This document shows, one piece after another, positions 50,294-59,521 of a DNA stretch of 64,000 bases. The position numbers and the translations under genes were made by a program. Numbering within the stretch: position 1 is the first letter of the stretch; each line of letters begins with the position of its first letter. Source of the DNA: Cohnella cholangitidis (GTDB lineage: Bacteria; Bacillota; Bacilli; Paenibacillales; Paenibacillaceae); the NCBI RefSeq assembly GCF_014107495.1, contig NZ_CP041969.1, positions 4,389,501 through 4,453,500 on the forward strand. The letters run 5' to 3'. The notes under the pieces were generated by a model. The model was not told the DNA's origin. It saw only the letters and a list, made by a program, of their open reading frames with translations, and searched no databases.

Positions 50294-52027
50294 TTAAAGC
50301 TTAAAGAAGCGGACGGATTCGTTCAAGTTTTTAACGATGCCTTGCAGTTGCTCGGAAGCATGGGCGATGTTCTCCACGAGGGCAAGTTGCTCTTCCGTGG
50401 CGGCTGCGACGTTCTGCGCCTTGCCGGCGATTTCCCGAGCGGAGGAAGAGGATTGCTCCATGCTGGCGGACACTTCCTCGGAGCTGGCGGACATTTGCTC
50501 GGTGATCGCGGAAGTATCGTGAATCTGTTCCGCGACATGCTTGATCGACTCCACGATGGCTCCGAAGCCGCTGGCGACATCGTCCATGATGGCGGTTCCT
50601 TGTTCGCATTGGACGACCGTCGTTTTCATGTAATCGGATGCTTGTTCAATCTCTTGCCGAGTATCGGCGATAAGATCATTGATGCTCTGAGCGGATTCAA
50701 GAGAGCTCGCGGCGAGCTTGCGGATTTCTTGGGCGACGACGGCAAATCCCCTGCCATGCTCTCCCGCCCTCGCGGCTTCGATAGAAGCGTTAAGCGAGAG
50801 GATGCCCGTCTGATTGGCGAAGCTGGTAATATTCTCCGTAATCGCTCCGATTTTGGCCGATTTATCGTTCAGCGTATCGACGCTGCGATTGAGTTCCAGG
50901 ATCGTTGCCATCATCTGTTCCATTTGCTGCTTTAATCTGTTCAGAAGCTCGCCGCCTTGGTCGGCTTGTTGATTCGTATGATGAGAGTGATCCGAGATGC
51001 TGTTCGTGCTTTCGGCGATCCTTTGTACGCCTACGGACATTTCTTCGATCGCTTTGCTGGCTTCGTCGGCGATGGTCGATTGCACTTCCACGAGAGAAGT
51101 TACCTCTTGAATGTTCTCCGCAACATGGCTCGCCGCGGAAGAGGACTCTTGCGCGCTATGGGACAGTTCCTCGGAGGCAACGGCTACCTCGTTCGTATTG
51201 GAAGCGATGCTGCAGATCAGTTCCCGCATTTTGCCGATCATTCCGTCTACCGACAGCAAAATTTGTCCCAGCTCGTCTTTATCGTATTTACGCTGAGGAG
51301 CGAATTGCAGATCGCCCAACGATACTTGCTTTGTTTTCAATTGGACCAATGAAACCGTACGGGTTAATTTTCGGATCAAGACAACGCCGAACAGGATCAA
51401 GAGAATCCATTCCACGATAAGAGTCGTATAAGTAATCGCATTCGTTTCTTTTTTGTTATCCGTAATGGCTTTCATTTCGTTCATGGCATAAGCTTCAAGG
51501 ATTTCACCGAACTCGTTAATGTTCCCGCGGGCTTGTTCGAACTCGAGCTGAAGCTTCGTTTCACCCTCGATGGAGTATGACTTTTCCTTAACATGACTAT
51601 GAGCCAGCTGGGCCCATTCATTAAAGAGACGATCAACTTCCTTCATGCTCTCTTCGATGGATTTGCCGCTCGTCTCATGCGTCAAGCCGGCTAGCTTCCG
51701 ATCGGTAACAATCTGCAAAGCCTGATCAATCCGGTCGTTCGCTTGTTTGATGTTTTCATCTAACTCGGTGAGAGTTGTATCGATATTCTCGGGAGAGAGA
51801 TAAGGTGAGGTTAATTTCTGATAGGCGCTATAAGCCTGATACATATCCCGATCCGCATTCAGGACAAGGGTAGTGGACCGGTTGCTTGTTTCATACAGCA
51901 CTTCGGTCAGTTTGTCGATGTTGGAAGAGTTGAGATTTAGAAGATACACTGCGGTCATTGCAAATAAAACTAGTGGAGCGAAAAGCAAAATAAGAAGCCT
52001 GGTTCTGACGGAAACGTTGTTCAACAT
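50294..52027 (-). CDS. Methyl-accepting chemotaxis protein with four-helix-bundle sensor
   Basis: 577 aa. TM1 (LLILLFAPLVLFAMTAVYLL), an extracellular helical bundle (about 30-190, 4HB_MCP-like), TM2 (TLIVEWILLILFGVVLI), a HAMP domain, and a signalling domain with the hairpin tip ENITSFANQTGILSLNASIEAARAGEHGRGFAVVAQEIRKLA. It couples to CheA/CheW at the membrane; the ligand is unknown. The C-terminus does not end in a CheR pentapeptide. Divided from the upstream GH42 gene by a terminator. Confidence 0.92.
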   Translation of the reverse strand: MLNNVSVRTRLLILLFAPLVLFAMTAVYLLNLNSSNIDKLTEVLYETSNRSTTLVLNADRDMYQAYSAYQKLTSPYLSPENIDTTLTELDENIKQANDRIDQALQIVTDRKLAGLTHETSGKSIEESMKEVDRLFNEWAQLAHSHVKEKSYSIEGETKLQLEFEQARGNINEFGEILEAYAMNEMKAITDNKKETNAITYTTLIVEWILLILFGVVLIRKLTRTVSLVQLKTKQVSLGDLQFAPQRKYDKDELGQILLSVDGMIGKMRELICSIASNTNEVAVASEELSHSAQESSSAASHVAENIQEVTSLVEVQSTIADEASKAIEEMSVGVQRIAESTNSISDHSHHTNQQADQGGELLNRLKQQMEQMMATILELNRSVDTLNDKSAKIGAITENITSFANQTGILSLNASIEAARAGEHGRGFAVVAQEIRKLAASSLESAQSINDLIADTRQEIEQASDYMKTTVVQCEQGTAIMDDVASGFGAIVESIKHVAEQIHDTSAITEQMSASSEEVSASMEQSSSSAREIAGKAQNVAAATEEQLALVENIAHASEQLQGIVKNLNESVRFFKL

Positions 52028-52097
52028 GACGTACTCTCCCTCTGACTGATGATTATCGCATATCTTATACTATTATCGGTTAAAGGAACGACAAATG

Positions 52098-52121
52098 TAG
52101 TACCGTTTGTCGGTTTTACTA
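52098..52121. repeat. Degenerate family-A hairpin
   Basis: TAGTACCG, a 5-nt loop TTTGT and CGGTTTTACTA resemble an array-A unit with two extra T in the right arm. Single copy upstream of the chemoreceptor. Confidence 0.35.
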
Positions 52122-52132
52122 AGACGTTGAGA

Positions 52133-52180
52133 CGAAAAAAAGCGGCTGAATCAAAGGGGGATGCCCCTAGATCAGCCGCT
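52133..52180 (-). terminator. Terminator of the GH42 gene
   Basis: On the minus strand AGCGGCTGA and TCAGCCGCT pair with an inner GGGG/CCCC stem, followed by a T run. Confidence 0.85.
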
Positions 52181-52200
52181 ATAGGAAAAAAAAGGTAACA

Positions 52201-54243
52201 TTACCGTTTAATGAGGAGAACTTCGTAAGGAGCGAGCTCGACTCGGCCATTCCGTTCCTCGCCGGACAGCAGTTCCGATACGGGCTCCAAAAAATTCAGC
52301 CAGACGGGCTCGTGGCTGTAATTAAGCAGGAACACGATATTGCCGCGAATGGCGAGCTCCACTTGCTTAGGCAATTCCACCCAACCGTCCGCAGGAGAGT
52401 TAACTACGATGCGATCGAGAATGCCGTGGACGATCGCTTCGGTGAAGGCTGATCCCAAATACCACGCGGAGCCTTCTCCGTGCCGATTGCGGGTCAACGC
52501 TACGCCGCCGGAGTAGTAGGCGGAAGTATAGGTGGCCATGACGTCGACCGAAGCGGATTCCACGCTTAATACCTCGTTAAACAAAGCCGTAGGAGTCTCG
52601 TCTGTCTCTCCGTCGTTCCATTGCACGGATGCTGCCGGGTAATTCGGATTGCACAAGGTAAAGTCCTCCACCGTTACTCCGCACCAATCGGCCGCGAGCC
52701 CGGGGAACGGGATCATGCGGCATTGGCCGCGCCGGTCTTTGTAACCGGTCCGTGCTCCCATGATCAACGTGCCCCCGCCCCTGACGTAGGCATCCAGCAA
52801 TGCGGCGCGTTCCTCCGTAAGAATGGCAGCATGGGCATATACGATTACCGAATACTGACGCAATTGCTCCAATGTCGTATTCTCCCGCATGTACGCGATA
52901 TCAACCGGTAGGTGACGCTCCTGCAGCGCCTTATGCCAGGTTTCCCGGCTTTGCCGGCGAAGAGGTTTGACCCAGACATCGAACTCGGCATCCCAGCTAT
53001 TATCGTAATCCTCTAACCATGCGATGCGTGCGATAAATTTCCGGCCCGTGATCAATGCCCCAATACGGTTTAATTCTTCTCCGATTTGCCCGACTTCCCG
53101 TACCCTTCTATTCGGACGATTATGGTAATCGTTAATGCCATGCCAGTAAATTTCCGTTCCCATCGTCGCGGTTCTCCAGCGGAAGAAGAGCACCATATCG
53201 GCGCCGTGCGCGATGGATTGGTAAGTCCATAACCGAGCTTGACCCGGTCTTGGAGCCGGCATCTCCATCCGGTTTACCCAACCTCCGGGACCGGATTGCT
53301 GCTCCATTACGCAGAACGTGGAGGAGATCGAGCGGGTCTCGCTTAGAGCAAGGCTCCATCTGCGGTCGCGCAAGGAGGTATTGTTCTCCGGATTCTCCAA
53401 CGAGCTGAATTGCGGATAAGAGTCGTAGGAGAAGAAATCAAGCAACTCGTCGTTCATGGCATGATTGTCGAGATGACCGAACAGGCCGTTCGTCGTGACC
53501 CACTGGTTCGGAGCGCATTCGCGAAGAATATCGGCTTGCAGCCGAGCGAAGGCAATCGTATTGTCCGATACGAATCTCTTTTCGTCGAGCAGCTGGTGCG
53601 GGTTAGGCGAATTCGACGGCGTAGGACGAGTGAGGAAGACTTGTTCCCAATCGGTGTACGTCTGGCTCCAGAATACCGTTCCCCAAGCTTCGTTCAGCTT
53701 GTCCAACGTGCCGTATTTGTTGCGGGCCCACTGACGGAAAGCGATATGGTCGGCTTCGGAATGGTACTCGTTCGTCTCGCAGTTCAGTTCATTGTCGATC
53801 TGCCAACCGACAACGGCGGGATGTCCCGAATAATGCCGTGCCATCTTCCTTACGATTCTCTCGCAGTAGAAGCGATAGATCGGACTGCTGTAGTTATAAT
53901 GGCGCCGCTGCCCGTGCCGGTAGACAATCCCGTCCTGCCTGGCGTTCAACACTTCGGGATACCGGTGAGTTAACCATGCCGGCGGCGTAGCCGTGGGAGT
54001 TCCCATAATGACTTGCAAACCGTGACGGTGGGCGGCATCCAGAGCGCGGTCGAAAAGCTCGAACGCGAAAATGCCGTCTTCCGGCTCGAAAATCGTCCAA
54101 GCGAACTCCGCGACCCTAATGATGCTTAACCCTAGCTCCTTCATGCGGCGGAAATCGTCTTCCCATAAAGACTCATCCCAATGCTCAGGATAATAACATA
54201 CGCCCAGTTGCAACGAATCCGAGCTTAACCATTTGACTGGCAT
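52201..54243 (-). CDS. Family 42 beta-galactosidase
   Basis: 680 aa from ATG 54243, which has GGGAGC nine bases upstream. LGVCYYPEHWDESLWEDDFRRMKELGLSIIRVAEFAW begins the TIM barrel. The acid/base Glu is in WQIDNELNCE (about 152) and the nucleophile Glu in FCVMEQQSGPGGW (about 313), the expected spacing for GH42. Trimerisation and C-terminal beta domains follow. No signal peptide, so it acts in the cytoplasm on imported galactosides. Divergent from an AraC regulator, the likely controller. Confidence 0.93.
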   Translation of the reverse strand: MPVKWLSSDSLQLGVCYYPEHWDESLWEDDFRRMKELGLSIIRVAEFAWTIFEPEDGIFAFELFDRALDAAHRHGLQVIMGTPTATPPAWLTHRYPEVLNARQDGIVYRHGQRRHYNYSSPIYRFYCERIVRKMARHYSGHPAVVGWQIDNELNCETNEYHSEADHIAFRQWARNKYGTLDKLNEAWGTVFWSQTYTDWEQVFLTRPTPSNSPNPHQLLDEKRFVSDNTIAFARLQADILRECAPNQWVTTNGLFGHLDNHAMNDELLDFFSYDSYPQFSSLENPENNTSLRDRRWSLALSETRSISSTFCVMEQQSGPGGWVNRMEMPAPRPGQARLWTYQSIAHGADMVLFFRWRTATMGTEIYWHGINDYHNRPNRRVREVGQIGEELNRIGALITGRKFIARIAWLEDYDNSWDAEFDVWVKPLRRQSRETWHKALQERHLPVDIAYMRENTTLEQLRQYSVIVYAHAAILTEERAALLDAYVRGGGTLIMGARTGYKDRRGQCRMIPFPGLAADWCGVTVEDFTLCNPNYPAASVQWNDGETDETPTALFNEVLSVESASVDVMATYTSAYYSGGVALTRNRHGEGSAWYLGSAFTEAIVHGILDRIVVNSPADGWVELPKQVELAIRGNIVFLLNYSHEPVWLNFLEPVSELLSGEERNGRVELAPYEVLLIKR

Positions 54244-54370
54244 AACCAACGCTCCCTTGTAGTTAGTAGCACTATCATGTGATTAATATTAATTGTAGTC
54301 CTTTTCAATACGGCGTTATATAACATGATATTATTATGAATAGTAATATCCTATGAAATGTGGTGATGAA

Positions 54371-55234
54371 ATGAAGCTGCATCATTACTTGCCTAAACCG
54401 GGATTCGAGCGGTATGTCGTCTTTCCCGAGTCGTGCGGACGTTACGTCCAAGAACCCGAGCATAAGGAGCTGCGCCCAAAAGGGATGTTCGGTTATTACA
54501 ATCTCCATTTGCTGTTCGATGGCAGAGGGAGGGTTACCCATAATGGACAAACGACTGATATTCAAGTCGGACAAGGTTTTTTATTCGCTCCCGGAGAGCA
54601 GCAACAATACGAGACTAACCGCGCAGAGCCGTGGGACGTCTATTGGATTCATTTTTACGGAGCGGGCGCTGACGCTTTATTGGAAGGGCGAGGCACGGGA
54701 GAGCCGTGGCTGTTTACTTTCGGACGGCAGGAACGAATCCGTTCTTTGTTGGATACGCTGCTGGGGTTGTCGACTTCATACGAGAGCGGCGACGAGACGA
54801 AGGTAAGCGCTATGCTGTATGAACTGCTCATCGAGCTTCTTCGAAGCTCGGAAGGATTGTCGGCCGCGCCCGGGCTCGATTATCAGGACCGAATCCGCAA
54901 GACGGCCGATCTTATGTCCGCAAGTTGCGGGGAACATTGGGATTTGGAGCGGATGGCGAGAAGCGCGGGTTACAGCCAGACGTACTTTTGTCGGCTTTTC
55001 CAACGGGTCATGGGCAGATCGCCGGCCTCTTTCCTGCAGGAGACGAGAATCGCCAGAGCGAAGAAGCTGCTCGTTCTTGGAGGCTTAACGGTGAAGCAGA
55101 TCGCCGAGCAGACGGGATTCAGCCAGAGCAGCTACTTTATTCGCCGTTTCCGGGATCGCGAGGGAATGACGCCGGAACAGTACCGTTTGTTCTATACGAG
55201 GGCGGTTTTGCCGAGGGAGAAAAGCAAACTGTGA
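54371..55234 (+). CDS. AraC-family regulator with N-terminal cupin sensor
   Basis: 287 aa from ATG 54371 (54353 is possible). The N-terminal half (YYNLHLLFDGRGRVTHNGQTTDIQVGQGFLFAPGEQQQYE) is the AraC arabinose-binding-type cupin. The C-terminal two helix-turn-helices read LERMARSAGYSQTYFCRLFQRVMGRSPASFLQETRIARAKKLL and VKQIAEQTGFSQSSYFIRRFRDREGMTPEQYR. Divergent from the GH42 gene over about 127 bp, so probably an activator that responds to a galactoside. Array B begins 25 bp after its stop. Confidence 0.9.
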   Translation: MKLHHYLPKPGFERYVVFPESCGRYVQEPEHKELRPKGMFGYYNLHLLFDGRGRVTHNGQTTDIQVGQGFLFAPGEQQQYETNRAEPWDVYWIHFYGAGADALLEGRGTGEPWLFTFGRQERIRSLLDTLLGLSTSYESGDETKVSAMLYELLIELLRSSEGLSAAPGLDYQDRIRKTADLMSASCGEHWDLERMARSAGYSQTYFCRLFQRVMGRSPASFLQETRIARAKKLLVLGGLTVKQIAEQTGFSQSSYFIRRFRDREGMTPEQYRLFYTRAVLPREKSKL

Positions 55235-55258
55235 TAGCAAATCGGGAATAGTTCCGTG

Positions 55259-55435
55259 ATAGCGGCACGCGGTGCCGTTATTCGATGGCAGAGCGGAGAA
55301 GGTTCTGCAATAGCGGCACGCCGTGCCGTTATTCGAGGACAGGTCGGAGAAGGTTCTACAATAGCGGCACGCCGTGCCGTTATTCGAGGACAGGTCGGAG
55401 AAGGTTCTACAATAGCGGCACGCCGTGCCGTTATG
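55259..55435. repeat. 51-bp tandem array B, four hairpin units
   Basis: ATAGCGGCAC begins at 55259, 55310, 55361 and 55412, exactly 51 bp apart. Units 2-4 have AATAGCGGCAC with GTGCCGTTAT around a 1-nt-offset GCC core; unit 1 is slightly changed. The edges CAATAG...TATTCG match array A, while the 24-bp inter-hairpin sequence is unrelated to that of array A. It lies between convergent genes. Open frames with 17-residue repeats on both strands follow from the period and are not considered genes. Confidence 0.9.
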
Positions 55436-55502
55436 TCGGTTAGAAGGGGCAAAAGGGATGGAGAAGGGCGATCAACAACCCACGACTCCATCCCGTTTGC
55501 GT

Positions 55503-58500
55503 CTAGTTAGACAAATTCAAAGCCCGAAGCATCCTCATAGCCGTCACGGTAGCTTGCTCTTTGGTCACCTTCGATAACGGATCAAGCTTTGTCGGACTGA
55601 CGCCGTTCATGATTTTGCTCGATACCATTATCGCCATGGATTCCTTAGCGAAAGCGGAAATTTGCGCGCCGTCGGCATAGGACGCTAAGACGCTAAGATC
55701 AGACTTGTTCGCGTATCCGGCATACGCCATCGCTTTTGCGAGCACGGCAGCCATCTCTTGGCGCGTAATGAATCCGGTCGGATCGAAAGCGTCGGCGGAC
55801 TTTCCTTTAATGAATCCTAACTTCCAAGCCGCTATGATTTCATCCGCGAACTTCGTCTCGTCGTTCACGTCCTTGAACGGCGAGCTTTGCGCGACGGGGA
55901 GGATGCCCAGAGCTTTCACGATGATCGAGACGAATTCGGCGCGCGTAATATTATGCTTCGCTCCGAACTCCGCCTTGCTCGCGCCGGAGACGATGAACTT
56001 GGATGCCGCCGATTCGATATCTTGTTTGGCCCATGGCGAGTTCGCATCCGGGAAACTCGGATTCGATTCGACGATCGCGTAGATGCTGTTCCCGGTTCGT
56101 TTTAACTCCGCTTTAACCGTTCCATCGGAACCCTTCGTAAAGATCGTAGGAACAGAATAAATCGCTTTATTCCCGGGAACATAGACCACGCCGGTCGCCC
56201 GTTCCGTATGAATGGCCGTCTGGTTTATCTTAAAGATCCGGCTAACATAGGTGGAGCCGAAGCTTTCGATTACGATTGCTTTGCCGTCGGAAGCAAGGGT
56301 CGCGACGATGAATTCCAACGGATCGACTAACACCGTAATCCCGTTTGCCCGTGCTGCGGATTTGAAATCATCCGTTACTTGCCGATCCGGAGCTTGCATC
56401 GTAATCCTAACGCTTACGATGTTGTCGGCAAGCTTCAGAGCTTTTACCAGAATACGGTATTCCACTTGATTCACGATTAAGGACAGGGAGGCCTGCTCCC
56501 CTTTAGCTACAATAGCTTGGATCACCTCTTTGGCGATGAGCGTCTCCGTCTTCGCGGCATCGGTGCTTACGACGATTTGAGAGGTAGTGAAGCTGGAAGC
56601 TTGAATGGACTTAACGGCTTGCGCAATGTCGAGCGTAAAAATCGCCTTGCTCCCTTCCATGGAGATCTTCGCTTTCAACGGATTCGTGCCCGGCTCCGCC
56701 GTTCCGTTCGGATCGTGAGCGGGCGACCCTCCGCCACCTCCGCCGCCGCCCGAATAGCCGCTAATCCCGCTCGATGTCGTCAGGTTGATACTGCTTGCCG
56801 TGGAGACGCCTTTGAGCTTATCGCCGTCCCTGCGGACGGCAATGACTTGAATCTTATAAGCTGTGCTAGGAGTTAGATTAGGTACGTCATATTCCGTTTG
56901 CGTCGTATAGCCGATCCAAGTATGGCCGGCGAGCACATCGTACCCCGAAGCGTCCTTAGAAGCCTCCCATGCGACGCGAGCCGAGTTGCTGCCGATGGAC
57001 TTAACGGTAAGGTTACTCGGTGCCGCGACCGCAGGCGAGTATACGGCTCCCGAAACGGACAAGTCGCGTGCCAGTTGGGAGGATAATGTTCGGTTCCGGT
57101 CTTGGCTGACGTCCCAGCTCATCACGCCGGCAAGATTCAAAGTTTTGATCAAGGAAGCTTTGTACATCATGGATTCTTCGTCATCGTAGGAGATGAAGCG
57201 TTGCTTCTCTTTGTTGTAGAGATAAGGTACTTTGGCCGCTTCGTTCCAATAGCGGACATAGCCGTTCTTATTCAAGTAATTGTCTTCAATATCGAAGAAA
57301 GCAAAAGCGTACGGTTCCCAAGTCCCGAATTGTTCGCCGGAAGGAATCGTACCGCCTTCGCAGGCCGCGTACTGTCCATTGGGCGGACAGCCTATTAATC
57401 CGAACCCGTAGAAAGGAACTCCCAGCACGAGCTTATGGTGAGGGATTCCGCCGTTCAAATGACCTAGGGCCGCAGCGGAGACATTGTTCCTCGGAGCAGA
57501 TGCTTTCGGATGGTTTTTATCGTGATACAACGGCGCGTTATGATGGGCGAGGTTCTCCCAAGTACCGGCGTAATCGTAGGTCATAATGTTGATGAAATCG
57601 AGATATTCCGACGAACGGGCCAGATCGGCATTGGCCACGAAGGCGTCCGATTGAGCGGAAGCGATCGTCAGAAGATAATATTTATTGTCTACGGAACCCG
57701 CGGCATCCAGCGCTTCGCGAACGGTTTGGATTAGAAGAACAAAGTTCTTTTTATCGTCCGGCGATCTGGAGTTGCTTTCCAAGCCGCCTTCGACCGGATA
57801 TTCCCAGTCGATATCCAGCCCATCCAATCGATATTCGCGCAGGTATTCGACCGCGGAGTTAGCGAAGGCGCGTCTGGTTTCTTCGGTTGCGGCCATATTG
57901 GAGAAGTTCTTCGACCATGACCAGCCTCCTACGGAAACCATCAGATTCAAGTGAGGATGTTGCGTTCTGATCGATCTTAGATTGGCCATGTTTCGAAGAT
58001 CGACCTCTTGGTCCCCGACGACGATCTCTCCGTCGAATACGTAGTCCGCTTGCAACGGAATATCTTCATTCTGGCACGCTAGCCCGCCCGAACCGAAACC
58101 TCTCCAACACAGATCGGCGAAAGCGTAATTGATATGCGTAATTTGAGCGACATCCATATCCGACGGATCATAATCTCTCTCGTATACGGACCATGAAGTA
58201 TAGTAGGTTACGATATTGTAGTCGCTGCCGGGGACTACCGTTTTCTCGTTGCTTGCCGGAGATTGCCACAGTTTATTTTTGGCGACGACTTTCGCTTTGT
58301 AGGCTTGGCCTTCCGTAAGTCCCGTCGCAACGTAACGGTTGGACTCGCTTGATCCGACTAACGCATCGTTCAAGAAAATATCGTAGCCCGTCGCCCCGGG
58401 CGTGAGAGCCCATCCCAGCGATGCGGTCGTTCTCGTCGCCGTTACGATTTTCAAGTCTTGAGGCGCCTGCAATTGTCCCCAAGTCAGGGTTACGGAGTTG

Positions 58501-59135
58501 CTTTTGGCCGATACGGCGGGCATCAATTGCGCCGCGACTTCAAAGGTGTATACGGCGCCCGTGACCGTTGCCGCGCCGACCGGGAAGGTGTAGGTATTCG
58601 AACCGTCCCATATTCCGGCTTTCCATCCGCCGTTCACGTACATGTCGTATCCGTTTGCCGAAGGGCTTCCGCCCCAACTTAAAGTGACGCTAGTATCCGT
58701 GATGTCGGTAATTTTTAGATTGTGAGGAGGGGATAGAGGGGGCTTCGGGTAGGCATTCGGATCCGCGGGATCCGTCTTCACGGTGACGATATTGCTTTTC
58801 TTATCATTTTCCCGTCCGGGAGTTACGTAATAGGAATATTCGGTTTCGGCGGACAAGCCGCCTATGACTTTCGGAGGGGCTCCGGCCCAGGCGAGCCAGT
58901 CGCCGGTAGTCGCATTCCATACGTTATAACCATCGTCCGAGCTGACTCCGTCCACTAGATCCCAAGACAACGTTACGGAATCGTGCGTGCGTTCCGTCGC
59001 GATCAGGTTTTGAGGAGCTTCGATATCGGCCGCATACCCCGTCGATGTCCATCCTACTGTTGAGAACGCCACGCTCAAGCAAAGGATCAGTAAGGCCATT
59101 TTCATGTAGGTCCGTAGGAACAACTTGTGAATCAT
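55503..59135 (-). CDS. S-layer-anchored GH18 chitinase with FnIII domains
   Basis: 1210 aa from ATG 59135. Signal peptide (MALLILCLSVAFSTVGWTSTGYA); three FnIII-like domains (about 35-315); a GH18 barrel (about 320-700) with VSVGGWSWSKNFS, catalytic LDGLDIDWEYP (Glu near 440) and GVMSWDVSQD; another FnIII (about 715-800); a Ser-Gly run; an uncharacterised region (about 830-1030); three SLH repeats at the end. It hydrolyses chitin or related beta-1,4-GlcNAc polymers at the cell surface, held by the SLH repeats. A perfect cre box upstream indicates CcpA repression. Domain plan parallels the SGNH-SLH protein at 12191. Confidence 0.92.
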   Translation of the reverse strand: MIHKLFLRTYMKMALLILCLSVAFSTVGWTSTGYAADIEAPQNLIATERTHDSVTLSWDLVDGVSSDDGYNVWNATTGDWLAWAGAPPKVIGGLSAETEYSYYVTPGRENDKKSNIVTVKTDPADPNAYPKPPLSPPHNLKITDITDTSVTLSWGGSPSANGYDMYVNGGWKAGIWDGSNTYTFPVGAATVTGAVYTFEVAAQLMPAVSAKSNSVTLTWGQLQAPQDLKIVTATRTTASLGWALTPGATGYDIFLNDALVGSSESNRYVATGLTEGQAYKAKVVAKNKLWQSPASNEKTVVPGSDYNIVTYYTSWSVYERDYDPSDMDVAQITHINYAFADLCWRGFGSGGLACQNEDIPLQADYVFDGEIVVGDQEVDLRNMANLRSIRTQHPHLNLMVSVGGWSWSKNFSNMAATEETRRAFANSAVEYLREYRLDGLDIDWEYPVEGGLESNSRSPDDKKNFVLLIQTVREALDAAGSVDNKYYLLTIASAQSDAFVANADLARSSEYLDFINIMTYDYAGTWENLAHHNAPLYHDKNHPKASAPRNNVSAAALGHLNGGIPHHKLVLGVPFYGFGLIGCPPNGQYAACEGGTIPSGEQFGTWEPYAFAFFDIEDNYLNKNGYVRYWNEAAKVPYLYNKEKQRFISYDDEESMMYKASLIKTLNLAGVMSWDVSQDRNRTLSSQLARDLSVSGAVYSPAVAAPSNLTVKSIGSNSARVAWEASKDASGYDVLAGHTWIGYTTQTEYDVPNLTPSTAYKIQVIAVRRDGDKLKGVSTASSINLTTSSGISGYSGGGGGGGGSPAHDPNGTAEPGTNPLKAKISMEGSKAIFTLDIAQAVKSIQASSFTTSQIVVSTDAAKTETLIAKEVIQAIVAKGEQASLSLIVNQVEYRILVKALKLADNIVSVRITMQAPDRQVTDDFKSAARANGITVLVDPLEFIVATLASDGKAIVIESFGSTYVSRIFKINQTAIHTERATGVVYVPGNKAIYSVPTIFTKGSDGTVKAELKRTGNSIYAIVESNPSFPDANSPWAKQDIESAASKFIVSGASKAEFGAKHNITRAEFVSIIVKALGILPVAQSSPFKDVNDETKFADEIIAAWKLGFIKGKSADAFDPTGFITRQEMAAVLAKAMAYAGYANKSDLSVLASYADGAQISAFAKESMAIMVSSKIMNGVSPTKLDPLSKVTKEQATVTAMRMLRALNLSN

Positions 59136-59182
59136 AACATCCAAGGCTCCTCTCAGCTAACGGTATTTAATTTCGTTAATCA

Positions 59183-59196
59183 TGTAAACGTTTTCA
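59183..59196. promoter_or_regulatory. cre box (CcpA site) of the chitinase gene
   Basis: TGTAAACGTTTTCA fits the TGWNANCGNTNWCA consensus at every fixed base and lies about 48 bp upstream of the chitinase ATG. The rest of the gap from 59197 to 59440 shows no gene or other clear element. Confidence 0.8.
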
Positions 59197-59441
59197 TAAA
59201 TGAGAGCGGACACCTCGCTTTCGAAGAAAAAAGTAGGGGCGGCAAGCCGGTTAGCTGCAATGTCTTATCGCGATTTCCGAGCATGGTGCACCCGCGATCA
59301 CAACGATTTTAATTCATTCGGATTGCTCCAACTATGTGCGAAATTAACTTTAAATGATACATTTCAATGAACATTTTCCGGCGAATCAAGGTTTCTCCAT
59401 CGTTCGATTATGCTCGCTATTATTCGCAAGCCGCGGAACGC

Positions 59442-59487
59442 AAAAATGCGGCTGAGCCAAGGAGAACCGTTCTCCCGCTCAACCGCA
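59442..59487 (-). terminator. Terminator of the M20 amidohydrolase gene
   Basis: TGCGGCTGAGC/GCTCAACCGCA outer arms and GGAGAAC/GTTCTCC inner arms form a long hairpin. On the minus strand it is followed by TTTTT. Confidence 0.8.
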
Positions 59488-59521
59488 AATGCGATAGGTT
59501 ATCTCCTTGCACAGCGTTCAT

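Noticed and set aside
55192..55491. 99-aa minus-strand and 84-aa plus-strand ORFs across array B
   Set aside because: Same reason as array A: repeats of 17 codons with no start signals, overlapping the AraC and intergenic sequence.
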